A stretch of 7,690 nt of DNA from Candidatus Curtissbacteria bacterium (GTDB taxonomy: Bacteria; Patescibacteriota; Microgenomatia; Curtissbacterales; GWA2-41-24). The position numbers and the translations under genes are program-made. This document shows, one piece after another, positions 1-5,348 of this stretch. Each line of letters starts with the position of its first letter. Position 1 is the stretch's first letter. The stretch covers positions 1-7,690 of the forward strand of contig JACPYZ010000003.1 of the NCBI GenBank assembly GCA_016195765.1, given 5' to 3'. Under the pieces are notes generated by a model that saw only the letters and a program-made list of their open reading frames with translations, did no database searches and had not been told where the DNA came from.

Positions 1-351
1 GGTGCAATTGTTGCTGCTCGCGAAGGTAAATGGGTTCATATCAAGCTACCTTCAAAAGAAGTCAGAAAAGTTCATATTGATTGTTTTGCAACTATCGGCC
101 AGGTTGGTAATTTAGATTGGAAAAATGTATCATTCGGCAAAGCTGGAAAGTCCAGACATCGTGGTATTAAACCTCATGTCAGGGGTGTTGCTATGGATCC
201 TCGTTCTCATCCACATGGTGGTGGAGAAGCAAAATCTGGAGAAGGTATGCATCCTAAAACACCAACAGGTAAGCCAGCTCGAGGAGTCAAAACAAGACAT
301 AAAAAGAAACCGTCGACCAAATATATCATTACAAGGAGACGCAAAAAATAA
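1..351 (+). CDS. rplB: 50S ribosomal protein L2, C-terminal part (5' end outside window)
   Basis: The last 116 residues of L2, in frame from base 1 to a TAA. L2 is a primary 23S rRNA-binding protein next to the peptidyl-transferase centre and the inter-subunit bridges. Visible are the end of the second domain (GQVGN, residues 33-37 of the fragment), the basic stretch GKAGKSRHRG (46-55), and the glycine loop HPHGGGE (70-76). That loop holds the histidine equivalent to E. coli His229. The C-terminus is very basic (ITRRRKK), as usual in L2. One oddity: the residues before HPHGGGE read MDPRS, where most bacteria have MNPVD, so the position of E. coli Asp228 is Ser. The next gene starts 1 nt after the stop. 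Identity is certain, but the N-terminal two thirds or so lie upstream of the window. Confidence 0.98.
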   Translation, partial: GAIVAAREGKWVHIKLPSKEVRKVHIDCFATIGQVGNLDWKNVSFGKAGKSRHRGIKPHVRGVAMDPRSHPHGGGEAKSGEGMHPKTPTGKPARGVKTRHKKKPSTKYIITRRRKK

Positions 352-352
352 C

Positions 353-637
353 ATGAGTAGAAGCAGCAAAAAAGGTCCATACATAGACCCAAAATTATTA
401 AAAAAAGTTAATGCTCAAAAAGAATCTGGTAAAAAAGAACCAATAAAAACCTGGGCAAGAAGCAGCCAAATTTCTCCAGATTTTGTAAATCATACATTTT
501 CGGTACACAACGGTAGAACTTTTATTAATGTTTTTGTATCAGAACCTATGGTTGGTCACCGTCTAGGGGAGTTTGCACCAACCAGAGTATTCCGTGGTCA
601 CGGCAAAATAACAGAAAAAGCTACAGCTAAAAAATAA
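353..637 (+). CDS. rpsS: 30S ribosomal protein S19
   Basis: 94 residues, the normal S19 length. S19 sits in the head of the 30S subunit with S13 and contacts the A-site region of 16S rRNA. Family signatures are SSKKGP near the N-terminus (4-9), IKTWARSS (31-38) and the strongly conserved MVGHRLGEFAPTRVFRGHGK block (66-85). The ATG at 353 is chosen because the protein then begins MSRSSKKGPY as the family does. The frame stays open further upstream only by chance, over the end of rplB. An AAGGAG (333-338) lies 14 nt before the start, a slightly long spacing, inside the end of rplB. The gene starts 1 nt after the rplB stop, which fits translational coupling. Confidence 0.98.
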   Translation: MSRSSKKGPYIDPKLLKKVNAQKESGKKEPIKTWARSSQISPDFVNHTFSVHNGRTFINVFVSEPMVGHRLGEFAPTRVFRGHGKITEKATAKK

Positions 638-644
638 TATAAAA

Positions 645-1049
645 ATGGAAACACAAGCAACTGTTAAAAATATTCGCATCTCTCCTGAAAAGGTTAATCT
701 TTTAGTGGCGCAAATTAAGCCAATGTCGCCAGTTCAGGCAATAAAAGTTCTTAAGTTTGTAAACAAATCAAGCTCTGAAGTTCTTGCAAAACTCATAAAA
801 AGTGCAATTGCCAACGCAAAGCATAATCAAGGCGCCCAAGAATCAGACCTAATGTTTAAAGAAATAATCGTTACAAAAGGCCCATCATATAAAAGATTCC
901 AACCAGTATCTCGTGGTCGTGCTCATCACATTCTAAAAAGAACAAGCCAAATAAAAGTTATTTTGCAGAGTACTACCCCCACAAAAGCTCAACCTGTGGC
1001 CAAAGCAAAAACAGAAGATTCAAAAGCTATGAAAGGAAAAGAAAAATAA
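645..1049 (+). CDS. rplV: 50S ribosomal protein L22 with a Lys/Ala-rich C-terminal tail
   Basis: 134 residues, against about 110 in a typical L22. L22 binds all domains of 23S rRNA, and its long beta-hairpin lines the nascent-peptide exit tunnel. The globular core begins RISPEKVNLL (11-20). The tunnel hairpin region carries KGPSYKRFQPVSRGRAHHIL (78-97), matching the family's GPxxKR...GRAxxILKRTS pattern. After the last core strand (IKVIL, 103-107) come about 27 residues of low complexity rich in Lys, Ala and Thr. These are not part of the conserved fold and are probably a disordered rRNA-contacting tail. The gene starts 7 nt after rpsS with no SD sequence, so it probably depends on coupling or on an A-rich unstructured leader. 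Confidence 0.97.
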   Translation: METQATVKNIRISPEKVNLLVAQIKPMSPVQAIKVLKFVNKSSSEVLAKLIKSAIANAKHNQGAQESDLMFKEIIVTKGPSYKRFQPVSRGRAHHILKRTSQIKVILQSTTPTKAQPVAKAKTEDSKAMKGKEK

Positions 1050-1052
1050 ATC

Positions 1053-1691
1053 ATGGGACAAAAAGTTAATCCAACAGGTTTTAGATTGGGTGTTATCAAT
1101 GGCTGGAATTCCAGGTGGTTTGCAAAAAGTGGTCTGTTTAAAGTCTATCTCATGGAAGACCAGAAAATTAGAAACTATTTGTTAACCAACTTAAAATCAG
1201 CTGGTATTTCAAAAATAGAAATCGAAAGATCTTTTGATAAAAGAACGGTTATTGCACACGTGTCTCGTCCCGGTGTTGCAATCGGTCGTGGTGGTACAGG
1301 TATAGAACAAATAAAAAACAATTTAGTAAAAATCATAGATCTCAAAGATCCTAAAAAGCTAGAAATTAAATTTGAAGAAATAAAACTTCCAGACATGGAC
1401 TCTTTTTTGGTTGCAAACAGTATCGCAGACCAATTGATAAGAAGAATGCCTTTTAGACGTGCTATGAATCAAACCTTAGAAAGAGTCAAACGTTCTGGTG
1501 CCAAAGGTGCCAGAATTCAGCTTTCAGGTAGACTAGGTGGTTCAGAGATCGCGAGGCGCGAAACATTAAAAGACGGTAGTATTCCGTTGCACACTTTAAG
1601 AGCAGATATTGATTTTGCAGAGATCGACGCCCAAGTGCCAAAAGCTGGAACTGTCGGCATTAAAGTTTGGATTTTTAAAGGAGAAATATAA
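1053..1691 (+). CDS. rpsC: 30S ribosomal protein S3
   Basis: 212 residues, somewhat shorter than the 233 of E. coli because the C-terminal tail is short. S3 forms part of the mRNA entry channel in the 30S head. The start MGQKVNPTGFRLG is the family's canonical N-terminus. The type II KH domain has its GxxG loop as GRGG at 78-81 (VAIGRGGTGIEQIK). The C-terminal domain has SGRLGGSEIARRE (158-170) and PLHTLRADIDFAE (178-190), ending KVWIFKGE. In the entry-channel helix the E. coli helicase-active trio R131/R132/K135 corresponds to R135, R136 and N139, so the lysine is replaced by asparagine. The start is 3 nt after rplV, with AAAGGA at 1032-1037 lying 15 nt upstream, a weak spacing. Confidence 0.98.
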   Translation: MGQKVNPTGFRLGVINGWNSRWFAKSGLFKVYLMEDQKIRNYLLTNLKSAGISKIEIERSFDKRTVIAHVSRPGVAIGRGGTGIEQIKNNLVKIIDLKDPKKLEIKFEEIKLPDMDSFLVANSIADQLIRRMPFRRAMNQTLERVKRSGAKGARIQLSGRLGGSEIARRETLKDGSIPLHTLRADIDFAEIDAQVPKAGTVGIKVWIFKGEI

Positions 1692-2096
1692 ATGTTAGCG
1701 CCAAAAAGAGCAAAATTTAGAAAACAGTTTAGAGGTCGCCGAGATGGTCTCGCGATTCGCGGCAGTCAACTTGCCTTTGGGTCGTTTGGTTTAAAAAGTA
1801 TGGAAAGCGGTTGGGTTACAGCAAGACAAATAGAAGCAGCTCGTCGGGCAATGACTCACTATACAAAGCGTGGTGGTCGTATCTGGATCAGAATCTTTCC
1901 AGACAAACCGGTTACTAAAAAACCTGCAGAAACTCGGATGGGTTCAGGCAAGGGAGACGTTGAAGAATACGTAGCAGTTGTTAGACCTGGGGCAATTCTA
2001 TTTGAAATGGGAGCTGTCGAAAATAAAATTGCAGCAGAAGCAATTAGACTTGCAGCGCATAAACTTGGGATTAAAACAAAATTTGTATCAAGATAA
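1692..2096 (+). CDS. rplP: 50S ribosomal protein L16
   Basis: 134 residues, close to the 136 of E. coli. L16 binds near the A-site tRNA on the 50S and is needed for late subunit assembly. Signatures are the start MLAPKRAKFRKQFRGR, LAFGSFGLKS (27-36), TARQIEAARRAM (43-54), IWIRIFPDKPVT (64-75) and RMGSGKGDVEE (82-92). Arg82 corresponds to E. coli Arg81, the residue hydroxylated there by the oxygenase YcfD/RoxA; no modification can be inferred here. The ATG follows the rpsC TAA with no spacer, and an AAAGGAG (1677-1683) lies 8 nt upstream inside rpsC, making the start secure. Confidence 0.98.
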   Translation: MLAPKRAKFRKQFRGRRDGLAIRGSQLAFGSFGLKSMESGWVTARQIEAARRAMTHYTKRGGRIWIRIFPDKPVTKKPAETRMGSGKGDVEEYVAVVRPGAILFEMGAVENKIAAEAIRLAAHKLGIKTKFVSR

Positions 2097-2097
2097 C

Positions 2098-2340
2098 ATG
2101 AAAAAAAAGGATTTAAACGAAATAAAAACTAAAAGCGCTGATCAGCTAAAAAAGAATTTAGCAGATTTGAAAAAAGAAATAGCCAGCCTAAGAATCGATA
2201 TTGGTATGGGTAAGGGTAAAAATGTTCACGAGATGAGAGCAAAACGTTTGTCTCTTGCTCAAATCTCAACTGTTATGAATCAAAAACTGGCATTAGAAAA
2301 ATTAGATCAGGCAAAAACAAAAAATAAGGAGGAAAAATAA
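2098..2340 (+). CDS. rpmC: 50S ribosomal protein L29
   Basis: 80 residues, a little longer than the usual 60-70. L29 is a small helical-hairpin protein at the peptide exit site, beside L23, and forms part of the docking site for exit-site factors. The N-terminal half (KKDLNEIKTKSADQLKKNLADLKKE) matches the family's KELREKSxEEL-type first helix. HEMRAKRLSLAQISTVMNQK (44-63) forms the second helix. The extra length is a Lys/Glu-rich tail. The ATG at 2098 is preferred over the in-frame ATG at 1978: 2098 gives the family N-terminus, while everything upstream lies inside rplP in another frame. The start is 1 nt after the rplP stop without an SD. Its TAA shares its last A with the rpsQ ATG. Confidence 0.95.
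   Translation: MKKKDLNEIKTKSADQLKKNLADLKKEIASLRIDIGMGKGKNVHEMRAKRLSLAQISTVMNQKLALEKLDQAKTKNKEEK
2326..2332 (+). promoter_or_regulatory. Shine-Dalgarno sequence for rpsQ
   Basis: A full AAGGAGG, 7 nt before the rpsQ ATG and inside the last codons of rpmC. It is one of the strongest SDs in the window, and with the TAATG overlap it fixes the rpsQ start and implies coupled translation with rpmC. It also shows that this organism uses a normal 16S anti-SD. Confidence 0.9.
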
Positions 2341-2579
2341 TGGCAAAATCGTTAATCGGCGTCGTAATTTCCAACAAAATGCAAAAAACGGTTGTTATTA
2401 AAGTAAGTAGGAAAGTTAAACATCCTTTATACAAAAAGCTGATAAATAAATCAGAAAAATTTAAAGCTCACAATGAGTTAGAGGTTCAAATCGGTGACAA
2501 AGTAAAAATAGTCGAAACAAAACCAATCTCAAGAGAAGTCTATTTTAAAGTTGAAAAGATAGTAAAAAATGATAAATAA
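2340..2579 (+). CDS. rpsQ: 30S ribosomal protein S17
   Basis: 79 residues, near the usual 80-85. S17 is an OB-fold protein that binds early to the 5' domain of 16S rRNA in the body of the 30S. Signatures are LIGVVISNKMQKTVVIKV (5-22, family GxVVSxKMxKTxVVxV), HPLYKK (28-33), KFKAHNE (40-46) and the C-terminal IGDKVKIVETKPIS (51-64). The ATG overlaps the rpmC stop by one base and has an excellent SD. After the TAA the same frame continues with a second tiny ORF (2583-2606), described separately. Confidence 0.98.
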   Translation: MAKSLIGVVISNKMQKTVVIKVSRKVKHPLYKKLINKSEKFKAHNELEVQIGDKVKIVETKPISREVYFKVEKIVKNDK

Positions 2580-2582
2580 AAA

Positions 2583-2606
2583 ATGCAACTGAAAGGTAAA
2601 AAATAA
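2583..2606 (+). other. 7-codon mini-ORF filling the rpsQ-rplN gap
   Basis: ATG to TAA encoding MQLKGKK, starting 3 nt after the rpsQ stop, in the rpsQ frame, and ending 3 nt before the rplN ATG. It covers 24 of the 30 bases between the two genes and contains the only SD-like stretch for rplN (AAAGG, 2592-2596). It may be a real coupling peptide, a remnant of a longer S17 tail, or chance in A-rich DNA. No SD of its own is clear. Confidence 0.3.
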
Positions 2607-2609
2607 ATC

Positions 2610-2978
2610 ATGGTCGCGCCAAGATCAAAATTAATCGTAGCCGATAACAGCGGTGCCAAAAGCCTAGTAGTCATTGGTATGGGCAAAGGCAGTGGGAAAC
2701 GCTTTTCAAGACTCGGAGAAATGGTAACTTGTGTAGTCAAAGGGGCAAACCCCCTGGGTCAAGTTAAGGACCATGAAATTGTAAAAGCAGTAATCATAAG
2801 GTCAAGAAAAGAATCCCGTCGTAAAGATGGTTCGTATGTAAGGTTTTCAGACAATGCTGCCGTCGTTACAGACCCGACTGGTGTCCCAAGAGGCACGAGA
2901 GTCTTCGGCCCAGTAGCAGGGGAATTAAAATCAAGAGGTTACAACAAAATTATTTCCATGGCCAAGGAGGTAGTGTAA
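2610..2978 (+). CDS. rplN: 50S ribosomal protein L14
   Basis: 122 residues, the standard length. L14 lies on the 50S subunit interface and binds 23S rRNA together with L19. Signatures are ADNSGAK (11-17), RRKDGSYVRFSDNAAVV (70-86) and GTRVFGPVAGEL (95-106). The N-terminus MVAPRSKLIV differs from the usual MIQ-x-x-T-x-L start, but the length and alignment to ADNSGA support this ATG. It begins after the 30-nt gap, the second largest in the window, and has only a weak AAAGG 13 nt upstream. This is where the separate spc operon begins in E. coli; here the spacing suggests that it continues the same transcript. Confidence 0.98.
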   Translation: MVAPRSKLIVADNSGAKSLVVIGMGKGSGKRFSRLGEMVTCVVKGANPLGQVKDHEIVKAVIIRSRKESRRKDGSYVRFSDNAAVVTDPTGVPRGTRVFGPVAGELKSRGYNKIISMAKEVV

Positions 2979-3284
2979 ATGACTAAGTTTAAAAAAGGTG
3001 ACGAGGTTCAAGTTACATCTGGTAAAGACAAAGGTAAAAAGGGAAAAATCGAAAAAGTCTTTAGACTCGAAAATAAAGTTGTCGTAACTGGAATCAATAT
3101 GTATAAGCGTCATCGTAAAGTGTCTCGCTCGCAAGCTGCCGGCATTTACGAAATTACAAGACCTGTTGATATAGCAAAAATTCAACTTGTCTGTCCGAAG
3201 TGCAATAAATTAACAAAAGTAGGCATCAAATTAGAGGGAAAAACAAAACAAAGAATTTGTAAAAAGTGTAAAGGAGTAATCTAA
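2979..3284 (+). CDS. rplX: 50S ribosomal protein L24, zinc-ribbon form
   Basis: 101 residues, the usual size. L24 is an assembly-initiating protein that binds the 5' end of 23S rRNA near the tunnel exit. The KOW motif is in the first 30 residues (KKGDEVQVTSGKDKGKKG, 5-22). INMYKRHRK (39-47) follows, as in the family. The C-terminal half carries two CxxC pairs, C72/C75 and C94/C97, making the zinc-ribbon form of L24 found in many bacteria and absent from E. coli. The ATG follows the rplN stop directly and has an AAGGAGG (2964-2970) 8 nt upstream. Confidence 0.98.
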   Translation: MTKFKKGDEVQVTSGKDKGKKGKIEKVFRLENKVVVTGINMYKRHRKVSRSQAAGIYEITRPVDIAKIQLVCPKCNKLTKVGIKLEGKTKQRICKKCKGVI

Positions 3285-3286
3285 AA

Positions 3287-3826
3287 ATGGATTTACAAAA
3301 ACAATATAAAGACCAGATTTTAAAAACCATGAAAGAATCATTTAATCTCAAAAATGATTTCAGCGCTCCATATTTAGAAAAAATCGTCATCAACGCGGGT
3401 GTTGCAGATGCAATTTCAGATAAATCCGTTCTTGATAAAATTAAAAGTCAGCTTGCACAAATCAGTGGTCAACAGCCCAAAACAACGCTTGCAAAAAAAT
3501 CTATCTCTAGCTTTAAACTGAGGTTAAACGACCCGATTGGTGTTGTTGTTACCCTAAGAAACAAAAAAGCATGGGATTTCTTGGAAAGATTTATTGCAAT
3601 TGTAATGCCGCGTATGAGAGACTTTCGCGGTTTACCAACAGATAAGTTTGATAAGTCTGGTAATTACAGTTTAGGAATACCGGAACAAATCTTATTCCCA
3701 GAGATAGACTACGCAAAAGTTGATAAAATACGAGGTCTGGTGCTGACTCTTGTTATAAAAAACAGTGATCCAGAAAAATCAAAAAAGTTAATGGAACTTT
3801 TGGGGATGAAATTCAAAAACGCATAA
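3287..3826 (+). CDS. rplE: 50S ribosomal protein L5
   Basis: 179 residues, the standard length. L5 binds 5S rRNA and contacts P-site tRNA and S13 across the subunit interface in the central protuberance. Signatures are KIVINAGVADAISD (32-45), SGQQPKTTLAKKSISSFKLR (60-79), PRMRDFRGL (108-116) and GNYSLGIPEQILFPEIDY (125-142), followed by VDKIRGL. The start is 2 nt after rplX with AAAGGAG (3270-3276) 10 nt upstream. In E. coli the operon repressor S8 binds mRNA around this gene's start; I see no matching structure here, so that regulation cannot be assumed. Confidence 0.98.
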   Translation: MDLQKQYKDQILKTMKESFNLKNDFSAPYLEKIVINAGVADAISDKSVLDKIKSQLAQISGQQPKTTLAKKSISSFKLRLNDPIGVVVTLRNKKAWDFLERFIAIVMPRMRDFRGLPTDKFDKSGNYSLGIPEQILFPEIDYAKVDKIRGLVLTLVIKNSDPEKSKKLMELLGMKFKNA

Positions 3827-3829
3827 ATT

Positions 3830-4015
3830 ATGGCAAAAATATCGAAAATAGTAAAAAATAACAAAAAACAAAAATTCGAAGTCAGACATCGCAATCGTTG
3901 TTTGATATGCGGCAGGTCGAGGGGGTATATGGGTAAATTTGGTGTCTGCCGCTTGTGTTTTAGAAAAATGGCTCACAAAGGAGAAATACCGGGTATTAAA
4001 AAAAGCTCTTGGTAA
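3830..4015 (+). CDS. rpsN: 30S ribosomal protein S14, short zinc-binding type (type Z)
   Basis: 61 residues, the length of the zinc-containing S14 class rather than the roughly 100-residue E. coli type. S14 sits in the 30S head with S3 and S10. Zinc ligands are C24, C27, C40 and C43 (CLICG and CRLCF). The family features RHRNRC (19-24), GVCRLCFRKMAHKGEIPG (38-55) and the terminal KKSSW are all present. The start is 3 nt after rplE with no SD, so translation probably depends on coupling. A 42-nt stretch, the largest gap in the window, follows its stop. Confidence 0.98.
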   Translation: MAKISKIVKNNKKQKFEVRHRNRCLICGRSRGYMGKFGVCRLCFRKMAHKGEIPGIKKSSW

Positions 4016-4019
4016 AAAT

Positions 4020-4058
4020 ATGAAAACTAATTTAAATAAAAGAAAGGAAAAACACTAA
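4020..4058 (+). other. 12-codon mini-ORF bridging rpsN and rpsH
   Basis: ATG to TAA encoding MKTNLNKRKEKH, starting 4 nt after the rpsN stop and ending in a TAATG that shares its last A with the rpsH start. It occupies almost the whole 42-nt gap, and the rpsH SD lies in its final third. The arrangement copies the gene-to-gene junctions elsewhere in the operon (rpmC-rpsQ, rplF-rplR, rplR-rpsE). It could be a translated coupling peptide or a chance ORF in A-rich DNA. No protein family is recognisable. Confidence 0.35.
4043..4048 (+). promoter_or_regulatory. Shine-Dalgarno sequence for rpsH
   Basis: AAAGGA, 9 nt before the rpsH ATG at 4058. It supports that start over any alternative; the next in-frame ATG, at codon 7, would delete the family's N-terminus. 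It lies inside the 12-codon mini-ORF, so translation of that ORF would pass over the site. Confidence 0.7.
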
Positions 4059-4432
4059 TGGATCATGTATCTAACATGGTAGTCATTATCAAAAACGGAT
4101 ACATGGCCAAGAAGGTCAGCGTTAGCGTGCCATTTTCAAATTTTAAACTCGAAATAGCAAAGTTATTGGAAAAAGAAGGTTTTGTTGGCCAAGTTACAAA
4201 CGAAGGAAAAATCATAAAAATAGATTTAGTCTATATCGATCAGAAACCAAGAATGACCGAGATTAAAAGAGTCTCTAAACCTGGTTTAAGGGTTTACACA
4301 AAAAGTAAAAACATTAAAAAAGTTAAAGGTGGAATAGGTTTAACTTTAGTTTCAACACCACAAGGTGTAATGACAGGCAAAAGTGCCAGAGAAAAGAAAC
4401 TTGGAGGGGAAATTATTTGCCAAGTTTGGTAA
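4058..4432 (+). CDS. rpsH: 30S ribosomal protein S8
   Basis: 124 residues, slightly under the 130 of E. coli. S8 binds the central domain of 16S rRNA (helix 21) and nucleates platform assembly. In some bacteria it also represses its own operon. The C-terminal RNA-binding domain is well kept: RVSKPGLRVY (71-80), GGIGLTLVSTPQGVMTGKSA (91-110) and LGGEIICQVW (115-124). The N-terminus, MDHVSNMVVIIKNGYMAKK, is more divergent than usual: the common DPIADMLTRIRNA begins DHVSNMVVIIKNG here. The start is set by the AAAGGA SD and the TAATG overlap with the mini-ORF. Confidence 0.97.
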   Translation: MDHVSNMVVIIKNGYMAKKVSVSVPFSNFKLEIAKLLEKEGFVGQVTNEGKIIKIDLVYIDQKPRMTEIKRVSKPGLRVYTKSKNIKKVKGGIGLTLVSTPQGVMTGKSAREKKLGGEIICQVW

Positions 4433-4449
4433 ATAAAATTTAAATATTT

Positions 4450-4998
4450 ATGTCTAAAATCGGTAAGTTACCAGTATTAATACCTCAAGACGTTACAGTT
4501 TCCATCAACGATAAATCTGTCACGGTTAATGGTCCAAAAGGAAACCTGTCTTTCGATTTTAGACCAGAAATAAAGGTCGAAGTTGTGGAAAATAACGTTC
4601 AAGTTTCAAGACGAGGCGAAACTAAGATGGCAAAGTCACTACATGGTTTAACAAGAAGCATTATTGCAAACATGGTCAAAGGTGTAACTCAAGGTCATGA
4701 AAAAGTTTTGGAAATCATCGGTGTTGGTTATCGTGCAGCAAAACAAGGTGAGAATTTAGTTTTAAGCGTTGGCTATTCTCACCCAGTTGTAGTCGCTCCT
4801 TTAAATGGAATTGCACTAGATGCAAAAGAAAATAAAATAATTATTTCTGGGGCAGATAAAATTGTTGTAGGAGAAATGGCTGCTCGAATACGCCGAATTC
4901 GTCCACCAGAACCTTATAAAGGCAAAGGTATTAAGTATATAGACGAAATTGTAAGACGAAAAGCAGGTAAAGCTGCAAAAACTGGAGGTGCTGCATAA
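4450..4998 (+). CDS. rplF: 50S ribosomal protein L6
   Basis: 182 residues, a normal length. L6 consists of two similar alpha/beta domains and binds 23S rRNA near the sarcin-ricin loop and the GTPase-factor site. The start MSKIGKLPVLIP matches the family's MSRIGKxPIxIP. The first domain includes VTVNGPKGNL (24-33) and HGLTRSIIANMVKGV (65-79). The second domain includes IIGVGYRA (89-96), LSVGYSHPV (105-113) and the conserved RNA-binding PPEPYKGKGIKY (152-163). The start lies 17 nt after rpsH in a pure A/T leader with no SD. The stop shares one base with the rplR ATG. Confidence 0.98.
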   Translation: MSKIGKLPVLIPQDVTVSINDKSVTVNGPKGNLSFDFRPEIKVEVVENNVQVSRRGETKMAKSLHGLTRSIIANMVKGVTQGHEKVLEIIGVGYRAAKQGENLVLSVGYSHPVVVAPLNGIALDAKENKIIISGADKIVVGEMAARIRRIRPPEPYKGKGIKYIDEIVRRKAGKAAKTGGAA

Positions 4999-5348
4999 TG
5001 AGTAAAGTAACAACAAGAGCGGCAAGAAAATTTAGAATTAGAAAAAAAGTTAGTGGAACAACAAGCGTCCCAAGACTTTCAGTCTATAGATCAAATCTTT
5101 ATATCTATGCGCAGCTAATAGATGATCAAAGTTCAAAAACAATTACGGCAGCTTCCGACATAAAACTTGCAAAAAATAAAGATGCACAGACTAAAATACA
5201 AAGAGCTTTCACAGTCGGAGAAACGCTTGCTGCCAATGCTGTAAAAAATAAGGTGAAAAAAGTGGTTTTTGATAGAAGTGGCTATAAATATCATGGTCGA
5301 GTTAAATCGCTTGCAGAAGGTGCCAGAAAAGGAGGCTTAGAATTTTAA
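4998..5348 (+). CDS. rplR: 50S ribosomal protein L18
   Basis: 116 residues, the typical size. L18 binds 5S rRNA with L5 and joins it to the 50S central protuberance. After a basic N-terminus (RAARKFRIRKKVSG, 7-20) come RLSVYRSNLYIYAQLIDD (26-43) and the C-terminal VVFDRSGYKYHGRVKSLAEG (89-108), ending GLEF; all match the family. The ATG overlaps the rplF stop by one base (TAATG), with GGAGGT (4984-4989) 8 nt upstream, so the start is secure and coupling to rplF is likely. Its own stop overlaps the rpsE ATG in the same way. Confidence 0.98.
   Translation: MSKVTTRAARKFRIRKKVSGTTSVPRLSVYRSNLYIYAQLIDDQSSKTITAASDIKLAKNKDAQTKIQRAFTVGETLAANAVKNKVKKVVFDRSGYKYHGRVKSLAEGARKGGLEF

Noticed and set aside
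125..352. Open frame extending the S19 reading frame upstream to an ATG at 125
   Set aside because: It lies wholly inside rplB in another frame, and S19 proteins begin at the MSRSSKKGP start with an SD before it.
2551..2579. TTGAAA followed by an A/T-rich -10-like stretch before rplN (the place of the E. coli spc promoter)
   Set aside because: The -10 match is poor, such matches are expected by chance in A-rich DNA, and the region is coding for S17.
2540..3185. Minus-strand ORFs opposite rpsQ, rplN and rplX (and others opposite rplB/rpsS, rpsC, rplE/rpsN and rplF)
   Set aside because: They are antisense shadows of highly conserved ribosomal genes, with no family resemblance and compositions expected from reading lysine-rich genes backwards.
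4433..4449. Mini-ORF or regulatory element in the 17-nt rpsH-rplF gap
   Set aside because: It is a plain A/T spacer without a start codon, SD or repeat.
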